Assembly: GCF_005239225.2 (NCBI RefSeq) | Contig: NC_133294.1 | Span: forward strand, 1,426,001 to 1,490,000 | Direction of reading: 5' to 3' | DNA length: 64,000 nucleotides | Source of the DNA: Populus alba | Lineage: Eukaryota; Streptophyta; Magnoliopsida; Malpighiales; Salicaceae | Shown here: positions 1 through 10,530 of the stretch, in pieces | Position numbering within the stretch: the stretch's first letter is position 1 | How the letters are laid out: each line of letters begins with the position of its first letter | Program-made: the position numbers and the translations under genes | Notes under the pieces: generated by a model | Databases searched by the model: none | What the model was told of the DNA's origin: nothing | Seen by the model: the letters and a program-made list of their open reading frames with translations, nothing else

Positions 1-1839
1 CATCTCTTGAACCAAAATCCATTTCCCTATTGGAGTTTTGAAAAATTGATCTGGTATTTTGATTTCAAAAATAATTTAATGTTCTTTTAAAAATGATATT
101 TTTAACATTCTACTTGTAGAATGACAATTGAATCAAGCAACTCCATCATTAAGGTGACTAAATTATAAACCAAAAAAAAAAAAAAAAAGAAAAAAAGAAA
201 AAAGAAATGAATAAACACCCTTACCCCATGACTCTTGAATCGTGTGTTTTTTAAATGTATGAATAATGGTATGTAGTGAACTCATTGCTCATGACCCATG
301 AAATGCATCTTTGCAAAGACCAAACAATCACACTGGATGAGGTCAAAGTTTATTGATCTTAACTGCTTGCGCTTGAAATGAGGAAAGGCCATCTTTGTTA
401 TTCCTTTCACATTCTGAAATAAGTACATCCCTTGCGATCCCTTTTTGAGCCTGAATAATTTTTCTTTCATAAAAAAATCCCGACTAGGATCACACCTTAC
501 ACTGGGGGGCAAGAAAAAATTTCAATGAGAAAAGAGAAAAAGTCGTGAGACAGCCAAAAAGGCGTAAGAGCTCAAGAAACTCAAATGCTAGGGGGCATGC
601 CCAAATCACTAGAAAAAGTGACATCAAAGATAAAATGAGTATGCCCTAGCAAAGCAATAAAAAAGAAGAAGCAGCAAATCAAAGAAGTGCGGCAAAAGAA
701 AATAGGAATGATGTCAAGAGTCAAACTGTTGATAGTGATCCTTAGTCTTTGAAACCCTAAAACACTCTTTGAGCCTTATGAATCATTTTCTTTCATAGCC
801 AGAAACCACAGCCCACGTTACGTGCCTGTAAAAGTCCTTTCTAATCAAGCAAGCGAGCAACCTAGAACAATAAACAATGCTCTCGAAATGCAAATAATAC
901 TTTTTCACAAGATTCATGACATCAAGAATAAACTACTCATTATTATTCATGCTGATAAAAATGAATGATTCAAAAAAGAGACAAATTTTTCTCATATAAA
1001 ACCTCGAGCTTTTTCTCGAGCCCTTCACTTTGAAACAAAAGGTCATCTCATGACGTATTTTTCACTGAAGATCTCATTGCCAAACACAAGAGCAAATACC
1101 CTCTTTTCCAAGAAAGAAAATAGCCAAGGAGTTGCAAGATTTCAAAAGTAAATTATTTTAGATTCACATCGAAATAATTTTTGTTTTCAAAATGCAAGAT
1201 CAAGATTTCAAGATTCATCATTCTAGACCCACATTCCTTCACCAAAATGAACAAAAAGAGAAATGAGAGAATGGTCTTTTAAAACCATTATTTGTCTAAG
1301 TCACTGACAAAGCACGTTTGGGGGCAATGACCAGTACAAGGGGGCAACATTGTATTTTCTCTTCTAGAAAAAGAGAGGAATATCTCCTACAACAAGACAA
1401 GGGGGCATTTTGGTTTACGAAAGACAATCTGATCCTTTCAGCAAGTGACACCGAATGTTTTTATCAGTGAAACGAGGGGCAATGAATAAGTCCTCTCAAA
1501 TTATTTGACGAGTTAGAAATCTTCAGCAAATAAGTGGGTTGCGATGGGCACCACAAAGGCTGATTATGCAAACAAATCTGGAAAAAGACTTATATGGGCT
1601 AACTTGAGTGGGCTAGAAAGCCAAGCGACAAAGATGACCCAAATCAGAGGTAGCAAGTCCTCATCAGTCAAGCAACAAGAAGACTAAGAAGAAATGGGGG
1701 CCTATATTTCAAAACAGGTAAAGATGCATGCATATCATTTAATTTCGTTTCTATTTCTCGGTTCATTGAGAAATCTGTTCTTTTTCCATAATTCAAGAGA
1801 ATTATTATTTTGTGGGCCGCCGCGATGTCGGGTGCGACA
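1..1839 (+). mobile_element. Retrotransposon non-coding DNA ending in an LTR-like terminus
   Basis: No credible coding sequence is present. The + strand repeatedly carries purine-rich runs of the type GGGGGCA (near 507, 590, 1320, 1340, 1400), as seen in the untranslated part and polypurine tracts of long plant Ty3/gypsy-type elements. The stretch ends at 1831-1839 with GGTGCGACA, the same 3' terminus as the solo LTR at 7498-10071. The preceding bases GGCCGCCGCGATGTCG also match, in reverse complement, the corresponding end of the solo LTR at 3859-4926. The left end lies outside the window, so the target duplication cannot be tested. Confidence 0.4.
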
Positions 1840-2169
1840 CTCGAGAGAGATTAATATTTACATAAGGAAAACCTGATTATCAACATTAGGAGTAATTGAT
1901 TTAATCGAGAAAGTTCATATAGGCATAGTTACGGTAAGTCAGAAATCCTAGAACTAGTATAATTGAATTCATTAATATTTAATCAATTGGTTGTTAGTTT
2001 TTAATCATTAATTTTTGTTTCATAAACTATCTCATTCGATTCCTTAAATAGATCATAATTTAAAAGAATTTGGTAATTAGTAGTAATTTTTACAAATCCT
2101 CATGGGACGATACTCTACTCATCACTTTATTACTTGTTATGAATTGTGCCCTTGCGAAATTAACCAACA
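1840..2169 (+). mobile_element. Partial LTR, 3' end only (tentative)
   Basis: This AT-rich stretch ends with a GGGACGATACTCTACTCATC-like segment and then TTAACCAACA, which resembles the 3' end of LTRs from Athila-like plant gypsy elements (recalled resemblance, not searched). Its last base falls exactly where homology between the two long repeat copies (2170 onward and 13436 onward) begins. This supports an insertion junction at 2169/2170. The 5' end and target duplication were not found. Confidence 0.3.
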
Positions 2170-3330
2170 AGCATCTTTTTTTATTGCCAATGGAGGTTCT
2201 TACCAACCTATCATAAGTACAAAAATGACATCTTTGTAGGTAGATTTAAAAGGGATGATACACCGCCGATACCATTAGGTGAAGAAATGTATGATGTGAT
2301 CTCGTAGTATAAGGGCATTGTGTTTGGTTTTCAATCCGATAAACAGAAGTTTTTTAGTTTTGATTTGACCCATAATTGAATAAAACGAAGTATTTTTGAG
2401 TAGCTTCCTTATTGGAAGGCTAACCTCCTTTAATATAATCTGGATGTCATACATATTGAAAAGAAAATCTTTTTAACACGAAGATGGACGTAAAAGAAAA
2501 GACAAAGGACAACATAAAGGTTAGAATGGATATACCTTTATTTTGTCACTGTAAGAATATGGAGTTGGTTTATGATAAATGACGAGTCGCAAAACCCAAA
2601 GCTAGCTTTGCCTTAAATAATAATACATAATTACTTTTCTAACAATAACTAAAGAGTATGTGTTTTTCTCATGGATATGCTTCGAACAAATCTAGATTGG
2701 TGAATTTGGAGGATTGCAGATTTTATGAAATGAAAAGTTATGATTGTCATGTGTTTATGCAAAAAAATCATTCCACTTGCTTTCAAGGATTCATTACCAA
2801 AAAGAATATGGGATGCACTTATGGAAGTCAGTTACTTTTTTAGAGATATGTGCGCTAGCAAGTTGCATACCAACACATAGAGAAGCTTGAAACGAATATC
2901 ATCTAGAAAATCTATAAATTTGAGATGATATTCCCTCCATTCTTTTGTGACTTAATGGAGCATCTACCCATACATTTATCGTTTGAGGCAAATGTTAGAG
3001 GTCATGCCCATTATAGATGAGTGTATCCATTAGAAAGGTTAGGAATCACATATGCATCCTATATAAATTTTTGTTGTCTTTTACTTTTTAAAATTTAAAA
3101 CATTCATTTACTTAATCTCTATTTAATTCCAAGCAAATACTTGTTCAACCTTAAAAAAACAAAACAAAAAAAAAACATGGTGAATGTTGGATCTTTGATA
3201 TGTGAGGCTTATATTGTTGAAGAGATTTTAACATTTATCTAAAATATCTCAACACGGACTAAAAAGAAAGTGAAGGTTTTGAATAGTCAAATGAAAATCT
3301 GCCATAATTATATGGGAATCTACAACAAAC
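2170..3330 (+). pseudogene. CACTA (En/Spm) TNP2-type transposase relic, copy 1
   Basis: Read across several frames, the translation follows the TNP2 transposase of CACTA elements. Recognisable pieces are LDVIHIEK-like near 2440, KTKDNIK near 2500, a GYASN(K)SRLVNLEDC segment near 2680, KSYDCHVFMQ near 2735, FFRDMCASKLHT-like near 2840, EMIFPP near 2925, and EAYIVEEI-TFI near 3210. Many stops and shifts show it is dead. The N-terminal half, present in copy 2 at 12600-13435, is missing here because the LTR ending at 2169 replaces it. The relic is followed by the same PGG-gene tail as the other two copies. Confidence 0.8.
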
Positions 3331-3353
3331 GTATTATGTAGATATTAGCCTAG

Positions 3354-3392
<39 letters not shown>

Positions 3393-3828
3393 ACTAGTAG
3401 GACAAAGTTAGGTTTGGTCATACTAGACAAAAAAATAGCATTAAAAGGCTATAATTTTTTATTTAATTATTGAATCAGGTTAAAATATTTCCAAGAGATT
3501 TATGAGAGTCGATTCTATAGGAAGCCTAACTTGCTATAACTAGATGAACTTTAAAAGACTCTAAAATTAGACCTTGGAGATGTTGTTTGAGCCTATTTTA
3601 TTATTTTTCCATGATTGTTTTAGATTTTATGTATTTTTAATTTCTTGGTAGCTTTTTTCTTTTTATTTAGGGATTATGATTTTCCTTTTTTACTAAGGTC
3701 GGTCTCATGTTTATTTAACGACTTGTTTAGCAGAACTCATTAGCCTTTATTTTTATAAATAAAACTATGACTTGGAGTTTTTGTCCAATATCTTTCTTTC
3801 TTGCTTTTTATTTTCTTATTACACCAGT
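3331..3828 (+). other. Non-coding spacer shared by three repeat copies
   Basis: AT-rich DNA links the TNP2 relic to the PGG tail and has counterparts at 14601-15079 and 59011-59549. It contains TTATTTAGGGATTATGATTT and a TATAAATAAAACTATGACTT segment resembling the R/U5 part of a plant LTR, but no ends or target duplication could be defined. I see no gene. Confidence 0.5.
3356..3391. repeat. (TG)n microsatellite
   Basis: A perfect dinucleotide run of about 18 units. The homologous position in the second copy (about 14622-14640) holds a short ATATGT stretch and a G run instead, so the array expanded or was replaced after duplication. Confidence 0.95.
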
Positions 3829-5140
3829 AGCATTTGGAGCAACAATACTCATAATGATTGTCGCACCAGACATTGCGGCGGCCTTAAAAATTATTAAAGT
3901 CTTTGGAAAGAACAGATTTCTGGCATCCAGTTCTTTGCTCTGATCTTCGACCCTTTCTCCTCTCTTTTTTTGTTTGTGCTCTGCCCCTTTTCTGGGTTTA
4001 TTTCTCTGTTCAATCCCCTTCCTTCTCTGTTGTTGAGGCTTTTTCTGGGTTTTGCTTGAGTCTTTGCAGAGCAGGAGGATTTTTGCTTACGTCCGCTCAA
4101 AACCCCTCCTAGTTCTGTTTCCTCTGTTTATGCTGGGTTTTTCCTCTGTTTATGCTGGGGTCCTTTTTTCCTCTGGTGTGCTTGCGTCCCCCTTTTATAG
4201 AGAAGCTTCCCCTCAACCAGTCCTACATTTGCAGGACTGTTATGGAATCTACGAACGAGATCGTGGGCAAGAGATATTGTCCATGACCAAATTTGTTGCA
4301 GCAGATTTCCCTGTTGAACCGGCTTCATCCGCACAAGCGTAGGAGACGATGAACAATGCTTCCAAAACGGCGCTGTTGTGTCCCTGGGCATGGCTGTTTT
4401 TCAATTTAGTCCCTAGACAGTTTAAACTTAACAATTGGGACCCTAATCAGAAATAATTGATTTCTAATTGTGCCCTTGGATTAAATTCAATTGAATCCTT
4501 GAGTTATAGCGTCATTTACACAACAGTCCTGGGTTTTTGGACTATTCAATTTGGTCCTTGAATTTTAATTTTCAAGCAATATTTCCTTGAATAAGCTCCA
4601 GACTTTGGTATTTTTTAAATTACACCCCTAATTCCTTTAATTAATTAAATCAAAGTTTAATTAAGTCCTCAAAATCATTAATTCTTCAATTAAACTCTTG
4701 ATTTCATTAATTAAAATAATCTAAATTTTAATTAAATCAATTCTCCAATTAAGCCCTTGATTTAATTAATTAAACTAGTCAAGAGTTTAATTAAATCTTT
4801 AACCTTCCAATCATGTTGCTCTTAAACCAAATTTTTAATTCATTCTTCATTTATTTTATTTTATTTTTTTCATCATTTTTTAAAAAAATAATAAAAATAA
4901 AAAGGTAAAAAAATTGGATTATAACAATGATATATAACTAGGAAAGTTGGGCCTCTTTGCACTCTCTTAATATTTCACTCTTTATTCATCACTAACAGAA
5001 AATTACAAGTGCTTGCTCGAGAACATTCCTCACGCTAAACGTTTTCTAGCCATACCCTTGAAGATCTCTAAATCTTTTTCAAATGTTGCCAGGTCTAAGC
5101 CATCGAGTCCAACATTCCAAGAATATTAATCCACATGTAA
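3829..5140 (+). pseudogene. PGG-domain gene tail, copy 1, split by a solo LTR
   Basis: Bases 3829-3858 and 4932-5140 join into the last part of a PGG-domain membrane protein gene. GTAGCATTTGGAGCAACAAT (the VAFGATI segment of the third membrane helix in genes B and C) is followed by sequence matching the helix-4 region, the KTYK-LLEN-like stretch and the codons up to the C-terminal cysteine-rich tail. In-frame continuity is lost. Without 3859-4931 the sequence is continuous and matches 15080-15320. Only the 3' end of the ancestral gene is present; the ankyrin exons are absent. Confidence 0.75.
3859..4926 (-). mobile_element. Solo LTR, 1068 bp, target duplication ATGAT
   Basis: The insert begins TGTCGCACC and ends GGATTATAACA on the + strand (TG...CA). 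It is flanked by ATGAT at 3854-3858 and at 4927-4931. The paralogous site near 15110 has one ATGAT and no insert, which proves the boundaries. The sense strand is minus: read that way a strong TATA box (CTATAAAAG) lies near 4193-4201, and the ends are TGTTATAATCC...GGTGCGACA, as in the solo LTR at 7498-10071. Open frames inside are not genes. Confidence 0.9.
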
Positions 5141-6224
5141 TGCTCCCTTACAAACTTCTATTTTTCGCCCATTAAAATGTGATGCCTTGCAATATACTGT
5201 TGTTATTTTTTTTTTACCATTTACTTGATTTGTTGGTGGACTCTGTAGATGATAACTAGCCCAATCATTATGGATTGCTAATCATACAACTATATATTAT
5301 TAATAAAAAAAACTGCAATATTTTGCAAGTTATTATTGACTGGTACATGTTTCGATTTCCATTAATACCATGCTGTATAAGTGCTTTAGTTTTTGAGTTT
5401 TACCTTGAGAAGATGAGACCGTTTGTTTACGCAGTTGCGATAGTTTTTTCCGCAAACCATGTAAACAATACGTTTGATAACAATAAAATGCAAATTACTG
5501 TGTATGTGGGGCCCGTTAAAACCGCCGGTTCGTGAGGAGCAACTCTCAGCTACTTCTCAGGCGGCCACATCTATATGCCCGTTGATAATTCACATGAGCA
5601 TTGTTCACGTGAACAGTGCAGGTGAATCTCAACTATTCATTGGACCGCGTCCACCCTGGTGTTTTTTTTTTAAATTGTGTTTTACTTGAAAAACTAGTAT
5701 TTAATATTATTTAATAACACTACATAAATTAGAAAGACATCACATGATGATGTAGCATTTTCGGAATTTGATCGCAATTTCAATTTTACCTGATTTTGTT
5801 GCACGTTCAAAATATCATGGAAACTATAGTTTTTATCGGATGAATTTCATACGTAATAAAATTATAGATAACTTAATAGAATAATAAAAAAAATATTTCA
5901 TACGTGATAATATTGGTAGTTAAATCTACAATATTTAAATTAGAAACCATCAATATTAATATATATATTTTTTTAGTTATTTTGTAACCTCAATTTGAAA
6001 AATATTTTTAACCAAACAGATTAAAACTACATTTTATTCAACCTTAATTTCAACCACAGTTTTAACCAAACATATATAAATACCAATCTAATTTTTAACT
6101 AAAAATATTTTTTATAAAATAAATTTTTTTAAAACATAACCACAAATAAATGCATGCTACCATAATACCAAACACAATTAATATATGCTGTAGACACACC
6201 TTATTCCTAATTTGTACTATGTAA
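5141..6224. other. AT-rich intergenic block shared with copy 2
   Basis: The block matches 15321-16394 almost throughout. It carries a GC-richer island with TTCACGTGAACAGTG near 5600 in otherwise AT-rich DNA. From about 5418 (GTTTGTTTACGC) to about 6175 (ACCAAACACA) it looks like a MITE or MITE cluster, because third copy 59721-60142 lacks it. Terminal inverted repeats are weak and no target duplication was established. No gene is seen. Confidence 0.45.
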
Positions 6225-6756
6225 GCAAAGATTATTCCTAATTAGCTGTAAAGCATGACGTGCAAAACGTACTGCTTTTGGATGGGATTGCAATAATGAA
6301 AAAAGGATGGACAAAGATAGTGCTAAAATTCTATCAAAAACTTCCATATAAAAAAATAAAAGGAAAGAAAAGTATTCAATTGAGGGATAAAGCAGGTTTC
6401 TATCATCAAAGTGATGTTCCACAAAGACAATTACTCTTTGAAAAGGCATCTAGTATGACCCAGCATTTACATTTAGTGTGATAAAAAGCTAGGTACTTTG
6501 TGTATTGGCCGATACAGACAAGATTATGCGTAGAAAATGCGGCATTTTGACAAGACTAGGTGTAGAAAAAACGGGATTTTGATAAGATTAGGTGCAGAAA
6601 AAGCGGGATTCTGACATAAAATGGGCAGAGCTATTCATTATTGAGGGCTAGAACTGTTAAACTAATTGAGATTAAATATAAAACGGAGGTTAGAATTCTA
6701 AATAATCTGTATATTATGAATACATTGATTTAATTTAAATACAAATAAAATATATA
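6225..6756 (+). promoter_or_regulatory. Orphan PGG-gene upstream region, copy 1
   Basis: Similar to 16395-16815, which lies directly upstream of gene B. Shared blocks include AGCTGTAAAGCATGACGTGC and GGGATTGCAATAATGAAAAA, and a triplet of GGGATTTTGA-like repeats near 6540-6610. Weaker versions occur upstream of the copia element preceding gene C (23146-23300) and at 60143-60370. In this copy no PGG coding exon follows, so the putative promoter is orphaned. Confidence 0.5.
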
Positions 6757-6764
6757 TAGGTTAA

Positions 6765-7400
6765 CAGTGGTGGAGCTAGAATATTTTAAATGAGGGAGCA
6801 AATATATTATATAAATATGTATAAAAAAAATTAATTCAAAATAAATATACCAACTCATATAAAGTAAAATTAATTTTAAAATACTTTTAACATAAAAAAA
6901 TTTACATTTTAATCATTTTTTTTAAATTTTCATAATAATAAAATTAAGTTCAGTTACATAATAATTATAAATCTTCCATATGAAATCACGGCAATCTTTC
7001 ATATGAAATTCATGATAAAATACACATTAATTCATCAAAACTTATTTCAAACACCCATTACCATATAACATGTTGTATATATAATGCATGGATATGGATC
7101 AACATTGATAGTTTAAATTTATCATGATAAATCATTTTTAAAAACAAAAAAATAATTTTTTTTTTTAAACCAATCTTTAATTTTGCAAATATCAATCTTT
7201 ATTCACTAACAACAATTAAAATGTTTGCTTATTCATCTCATGAAAAAATTTAATTCCATATCTTTATTAATTCAATTAAAAATAATATAATTTTTAATTA
7301 ATTCAAAATAATTAAATTAATACCTATTATTCAAAACTATTATTCAAAAACAATTAAGGGGGCAATTGCCCCCTTAATATACTATGTGGCTCCGCCACTG
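6765..7400. mobile_element. Non-autonomous hAT-type element, 636 bp
   Basis: The ends are imperfect inverted repeats: CAGTGGTGGAGCTAGAA at the left and GTGGCTCCGCCACTG at the right. They are flanked by an exact 8-bp duplication TAGGTTAA (6757-6764 and 7401-7408). An 8-bp duplication with CAG...CTG ends is the signature of the hAT superfamily. The interior is AT-rich and non-coding apart from a small inner palindrome, GGGGGCAATTGCCCCC, near 7359. The homologous site near gene B (about 16940) lacks the insert. Confidence 0.85.
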
Positions 7401-8409
7401 TAGGTTAAACTAAAAGTACTATTCTACCCTTAATAAATAAAACTACATAAATATTATTTAACATTTCCCCTCAAACTCACGATGTGGCAGCTACAAGTGT
7501 TGTAACCCATTTTTGGGTCCCCCTGAAAAAATAAAATAAATAGCCAAAAGAGGTTAGAAAAATAACCGGAGGCAGAAGCGCCCAGAAAACAGTCAGAAAA
7601 ACGGTCAAGGAATTTAAAAATACAAGGATTAAATTTTTGACAGTATATTCTTGAAGGATGAAAGCCCTATTGAGAAGAAAAATTTGAATTTTAGGGAGAA
7701 AAGCCCAAATTTGGATTTTTATGGGCTTAATTGGATTTTTATGGACTTAATTGGATTTTTATTTGAATTTATAGAAGATTTGATTCCAAGAAAAATTGAT
7801 TTTTAAGTCAATTTGGGCTTTAATTTGGAGAAATTTAAGTTCTGGGGCCAAAATATATTTTTTAGGAATTTATTGGGTCAAATCAGGGGCTCAATTGCAT
7901 AAATATTGAAGTTTAATGGCCAATTAGGGACTTAATTAAGAAAATCCGAAACCAGGGACCAATTTGGAGAAGGCGCAAAGATAGAGGGGTCTGTTTGGAA
8001 TTGTTTCAGGGGCTTAATTGAAGAAATTGGAAGTTTATTGATCAATTAGGGGCTCAATTGCATAAATCCGAGGCCAAGGACCAAAGTGAAAAAGGCGGCC
8101 AACAAGAAGGGCGGGGACCGAATTTGGAGGACTGATTTGAAGTTTGGCCATTTAAATGAAACGGCGCGTTTTACTCAAAACGACGCCGTTTCATATACAA
8201 AAAAAAAAAAAAAAAAAAAAGAAAGCAGAACGGTGTCGTTTTGAACGACACTGTTCATCATCTCCTTCCCCCCCGTTTTAGCAGAACCGAAGGCAAAAAT
8301 TTCAAAAATTCTCCCGCGTCTCTCTCCTCGCCCCCACCACCGCCGAAAGAGCCGACCAGCCGTTGCGTGATTGAAGGCGCACTAACCATGGTCTCCCACC
8401 CGTTCTGCC

Positions 8410-8422
8410 CCTATAAATATAG
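8410..8422 (+). promoter_or_regulatory. Predicted TATA box of the solo LTR
   Basis: CCTATAAATATAG lies in a GC-rich context, followed by a GA repeat leader. It is the expected U3/R boundary of the LTR and gives its orientation. Confidence 0.6.
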
Positions 8423-8629
8423 AAGAAAACCGAAGAGAAAAAAACCCGAGAGAGGACCGGGAGAGAGAGGAGAAAGAGAGGAGAGAGAGAGAGAGCGAAC
8501 CGAACACTTGGAAAAAGCCGTAGCGCCGCCGCCCGGAGCCACCGTGCACGAGCCACACCACCGCCAGCGACCACCTCCTCCACGCCAGGTACATTTTCTT
8601 CCCCCCATTTTTGTGTCTTCTGCAGGTTT

Positions 8630-8660
8630 GCCTCCTGCATGCATTCTGCATGCAGGAGGC
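8630..8660. repeat. Perfect 13-bp hairpin
   Basis: The arms GCCTCCTGCATGC and GCATGCAGGAGGC are separated by 5 bases within the LTR. It lies where U5/R sequence is expected, but no function can be assigned. Confidence 0.8.
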
Positions 8661-8772
8661 GGGGGAAGAAAATTAATTCTTCCCCCGCTGGGCCTGGGGC
8701 TGCTGGGCCAGCCCGATGCTGGCCCAGCCTTGCAAGTCTGGGCCGGTCTTGGCCCAGACCGTAGGAGTTTTT

Positions 8773-8846
8773 CGGGCCGAGATCGGCCCACGTTTGTTTC
8801 TCGAGCCGAGATTGGCCCAATGTCATTCGGGCCGAGATCGGCCCGT
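8773..8846. repeat. Three GGGCCGAGATCGGCCC-like units
   Basis: Near-palindromic GC-rich motifs recur about every 27 bp inside the LTR (near 8774, 8802 and 8829) in an otherwise AT-rich region. Confidence 0.7.
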
Positions 8847-10186
8847 CTCTTTTTTGGGGCTGAGCCTGGCCCATTCATTTGGGCCGGCCCAGCCCTATAA
8901 TATATTATATATTATTATAAAATTATAATATATATGTGTATATGTTATATATATATATATAAAAAAATATTTATAAAAAAAAATCTGAAAAATCTAAAAA
9001 AAAAATGTTGTTACTTTCCTTTCATATATATATATATTTTTTTAAGGGGGTTTTGTTTTTTTTTTTTTTTTTTATATTGTGGAGGCATAAATTTAGTATT
9101 TAAAATATCTGATTTTCGTCAAGATACCCGAAATTTTAAAAGATAAATTTATTTTTTGCTTTCAAAAATTTCTAAAATTCCTTAAAAATATTGTTGATTT
9201 TTTTGTACATCTTTTTAAAATGACTTAATATTAGTTTGTATTTTTTATGTTATGGAGATACAAATTCAGTATTAGAATACCCGATTTCGTAAAAAAATCA
9301 TATTGTTTTTTTTTTTTTTTTAAATATATTTCTTGCGTGTTGCATACGGCCAATACTCTAACATGTTTTCAAAAGTTCTTTTTATAAAAAACATATATTG
9401 GAAGTTTCGAAAGTGTGTTTTTTGCATAGATTTCTTAAACACAAATTATTTTCTTGCATTTTTGGGATTTTACAACATGTTTGTAAAACTCCAAAGGGTA
9501 TTGGCCAATATTCCAAAAACTATAAAAATCTTATTTTTGGGGAGGAAATTCATTTATTATTTACCGCTAATGTTTGGATAAAGAAATCCTTAAAAGGATG
9601 AATATCCAAAATATTATTGGAAATAATAAATCCACACATGCTTGAAAGAAGCCTTGATTATAATCGAGGATATTTCAAAATTTTAATTTTTTATTTCACG
9701 ATTTACGAGTCGCAAACTCTTGAAATACTAAGGGAAAAATGAGCTTTTAAAGCACATGGAATCTCCTTAGATTTCTATCCAAAATCAATTGACGAGCCTA
9801 GAAAATACCAACACCATAGCAATTGTAGAGCAAACCAAACACCAAGCAGCTTACCTTAGGTAGGGCGTACTAGGGGTGCTAATACCTTCCCTTTACGCAA
9901 CCAGTCCCTTGCCTGAGAATCTCTGAAAGACCAGTTAGGGTTCCTAGTGACCAAAATACTAGGTGGCGACTCCAAAGAACCAAATCAGCAAAACAGAACA
10001 AAACGAAAGTCGCCAGTCGAATGTCGCAAAAAAACAAAACATTTTTGTTTGATATTTTTTAGGGTGCGACAACAAGCATCGAGAGTTTGTCAACCAGAAA
10101 ATGAAAACGAGAGATGAAATGCATTTTGATAAAGAAATCTGCAATTTACAAAAAAAAAGGAAAAAAAAACAAAGTAATAGTTACTT

Positions 10187-10340
10187 GAAATAATATCAGT
10201 AACTGGTGTGCTGACATATCTTTTGCACCTATATTCTTTACGTCTCCGTAATTGCATGACACATGCCTCAAAGGCTTGCACACAATGCACAACCATGGCT
10301 AACTAATGGTTTATCCTCTGTAAAAAGCACTAGATAGAAT
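10187..10340. repeat. 154-bp direct repeat, left copy
   Basis: Nearly identical to 12375-12528, with shared landmarks TGGTGTGCTGACATATCTTT and ATGGCTAACTAATGGTTTAT. The two copies bracket PGG fragment A and its flanks. The minus strand has a short open frame starting MVVHCVQAFEACV in this copy. I do not recognise a family, and it may be a relic of an older gene. Confidence 0.85.
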
Positions 10341-10530
10341 AAGTTAGGAAGATCTATTCTATAGGAAATATCTATTCTATAGGAGTTCCATCCACGTCTT
10401 AGATAATGAAGATTTTATTGTTATTCTGTTGTTATTTCCTTATTATTGTACAATCTATTTAAAGGCTTGCTATTGATTTATTCAATATACTGAGTGCATT
10501 AGTCTTCTATTAATTCTTATTTACGTAACA
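10341..10530 (+). mobile_element. Truncated copia-type LTR (tentative)
   Basis: The sequence runs from GTTAGGAAGATC through CTATTTAAAGGC (a TATA-like box near 10450) to TTACGTAACA. It has the composition and CA end of a short copia LTR, but its 5' TG and target duplication are missing. It ends exactly where homology of fragment A to gene D begins (CATGTTGCAG), so it probably marks the break that removed the 5' part of the fragment. Confidence 0.45.

Larger units (their letters stand above)
7498..10071 (+). mobile_element. Solo LTR, 2574 bp, target duplication ACAAG
   Basis: It begins TGTTGTAACCC and ends GGTGCGACA, with ACAAG at 7493-7497 and 10072-10076. The sense strand is plus: a CCTATAAATATAG box at 8410-8422 is followed by a GA-rich leader. 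The 3' third has GGGTGCTAATACCTTCCC and GGTGGCGACTCC near 9874 and 9963, features I associate with long-LTR plant gypsy elements. Open frames of up to about 219 codons at 8241-8900 on both strands come from the GC-rich low-complexity segment and are not credible genes. There is no internal retroelement region, so recombination between LTRs is the likely origin. Confidence 0.85.

Noticed and set aside
2658..2843. Short open frame with GYASNKSRLVNLEDC
   Set aside because: It is not a small gene but a surviving piece of the TNP2 transposase relic.
3903..4342. Signal-peptide-like open frames (hydrophobic, serine-rich)
   Set aside because: They fall wholly inside the 1068-bp solo LTR, whose sense strand is the opposite one.
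5530..5620. Perfect-looking TTCACGTGAACAGTG palindrome as a regulatory site
   Set aside because: It recurs in the MITE-like block of copy 2 and is better explained as repeat sequence than as a conserved control site.
8241..8900. Proline/arginine-rich open frame of 219 codons and overlapping minus-strand frames
   Set aside because: They lie in a GC-rich, low-complexity part of a solo LTR, are open on both strands at once and match no domain.
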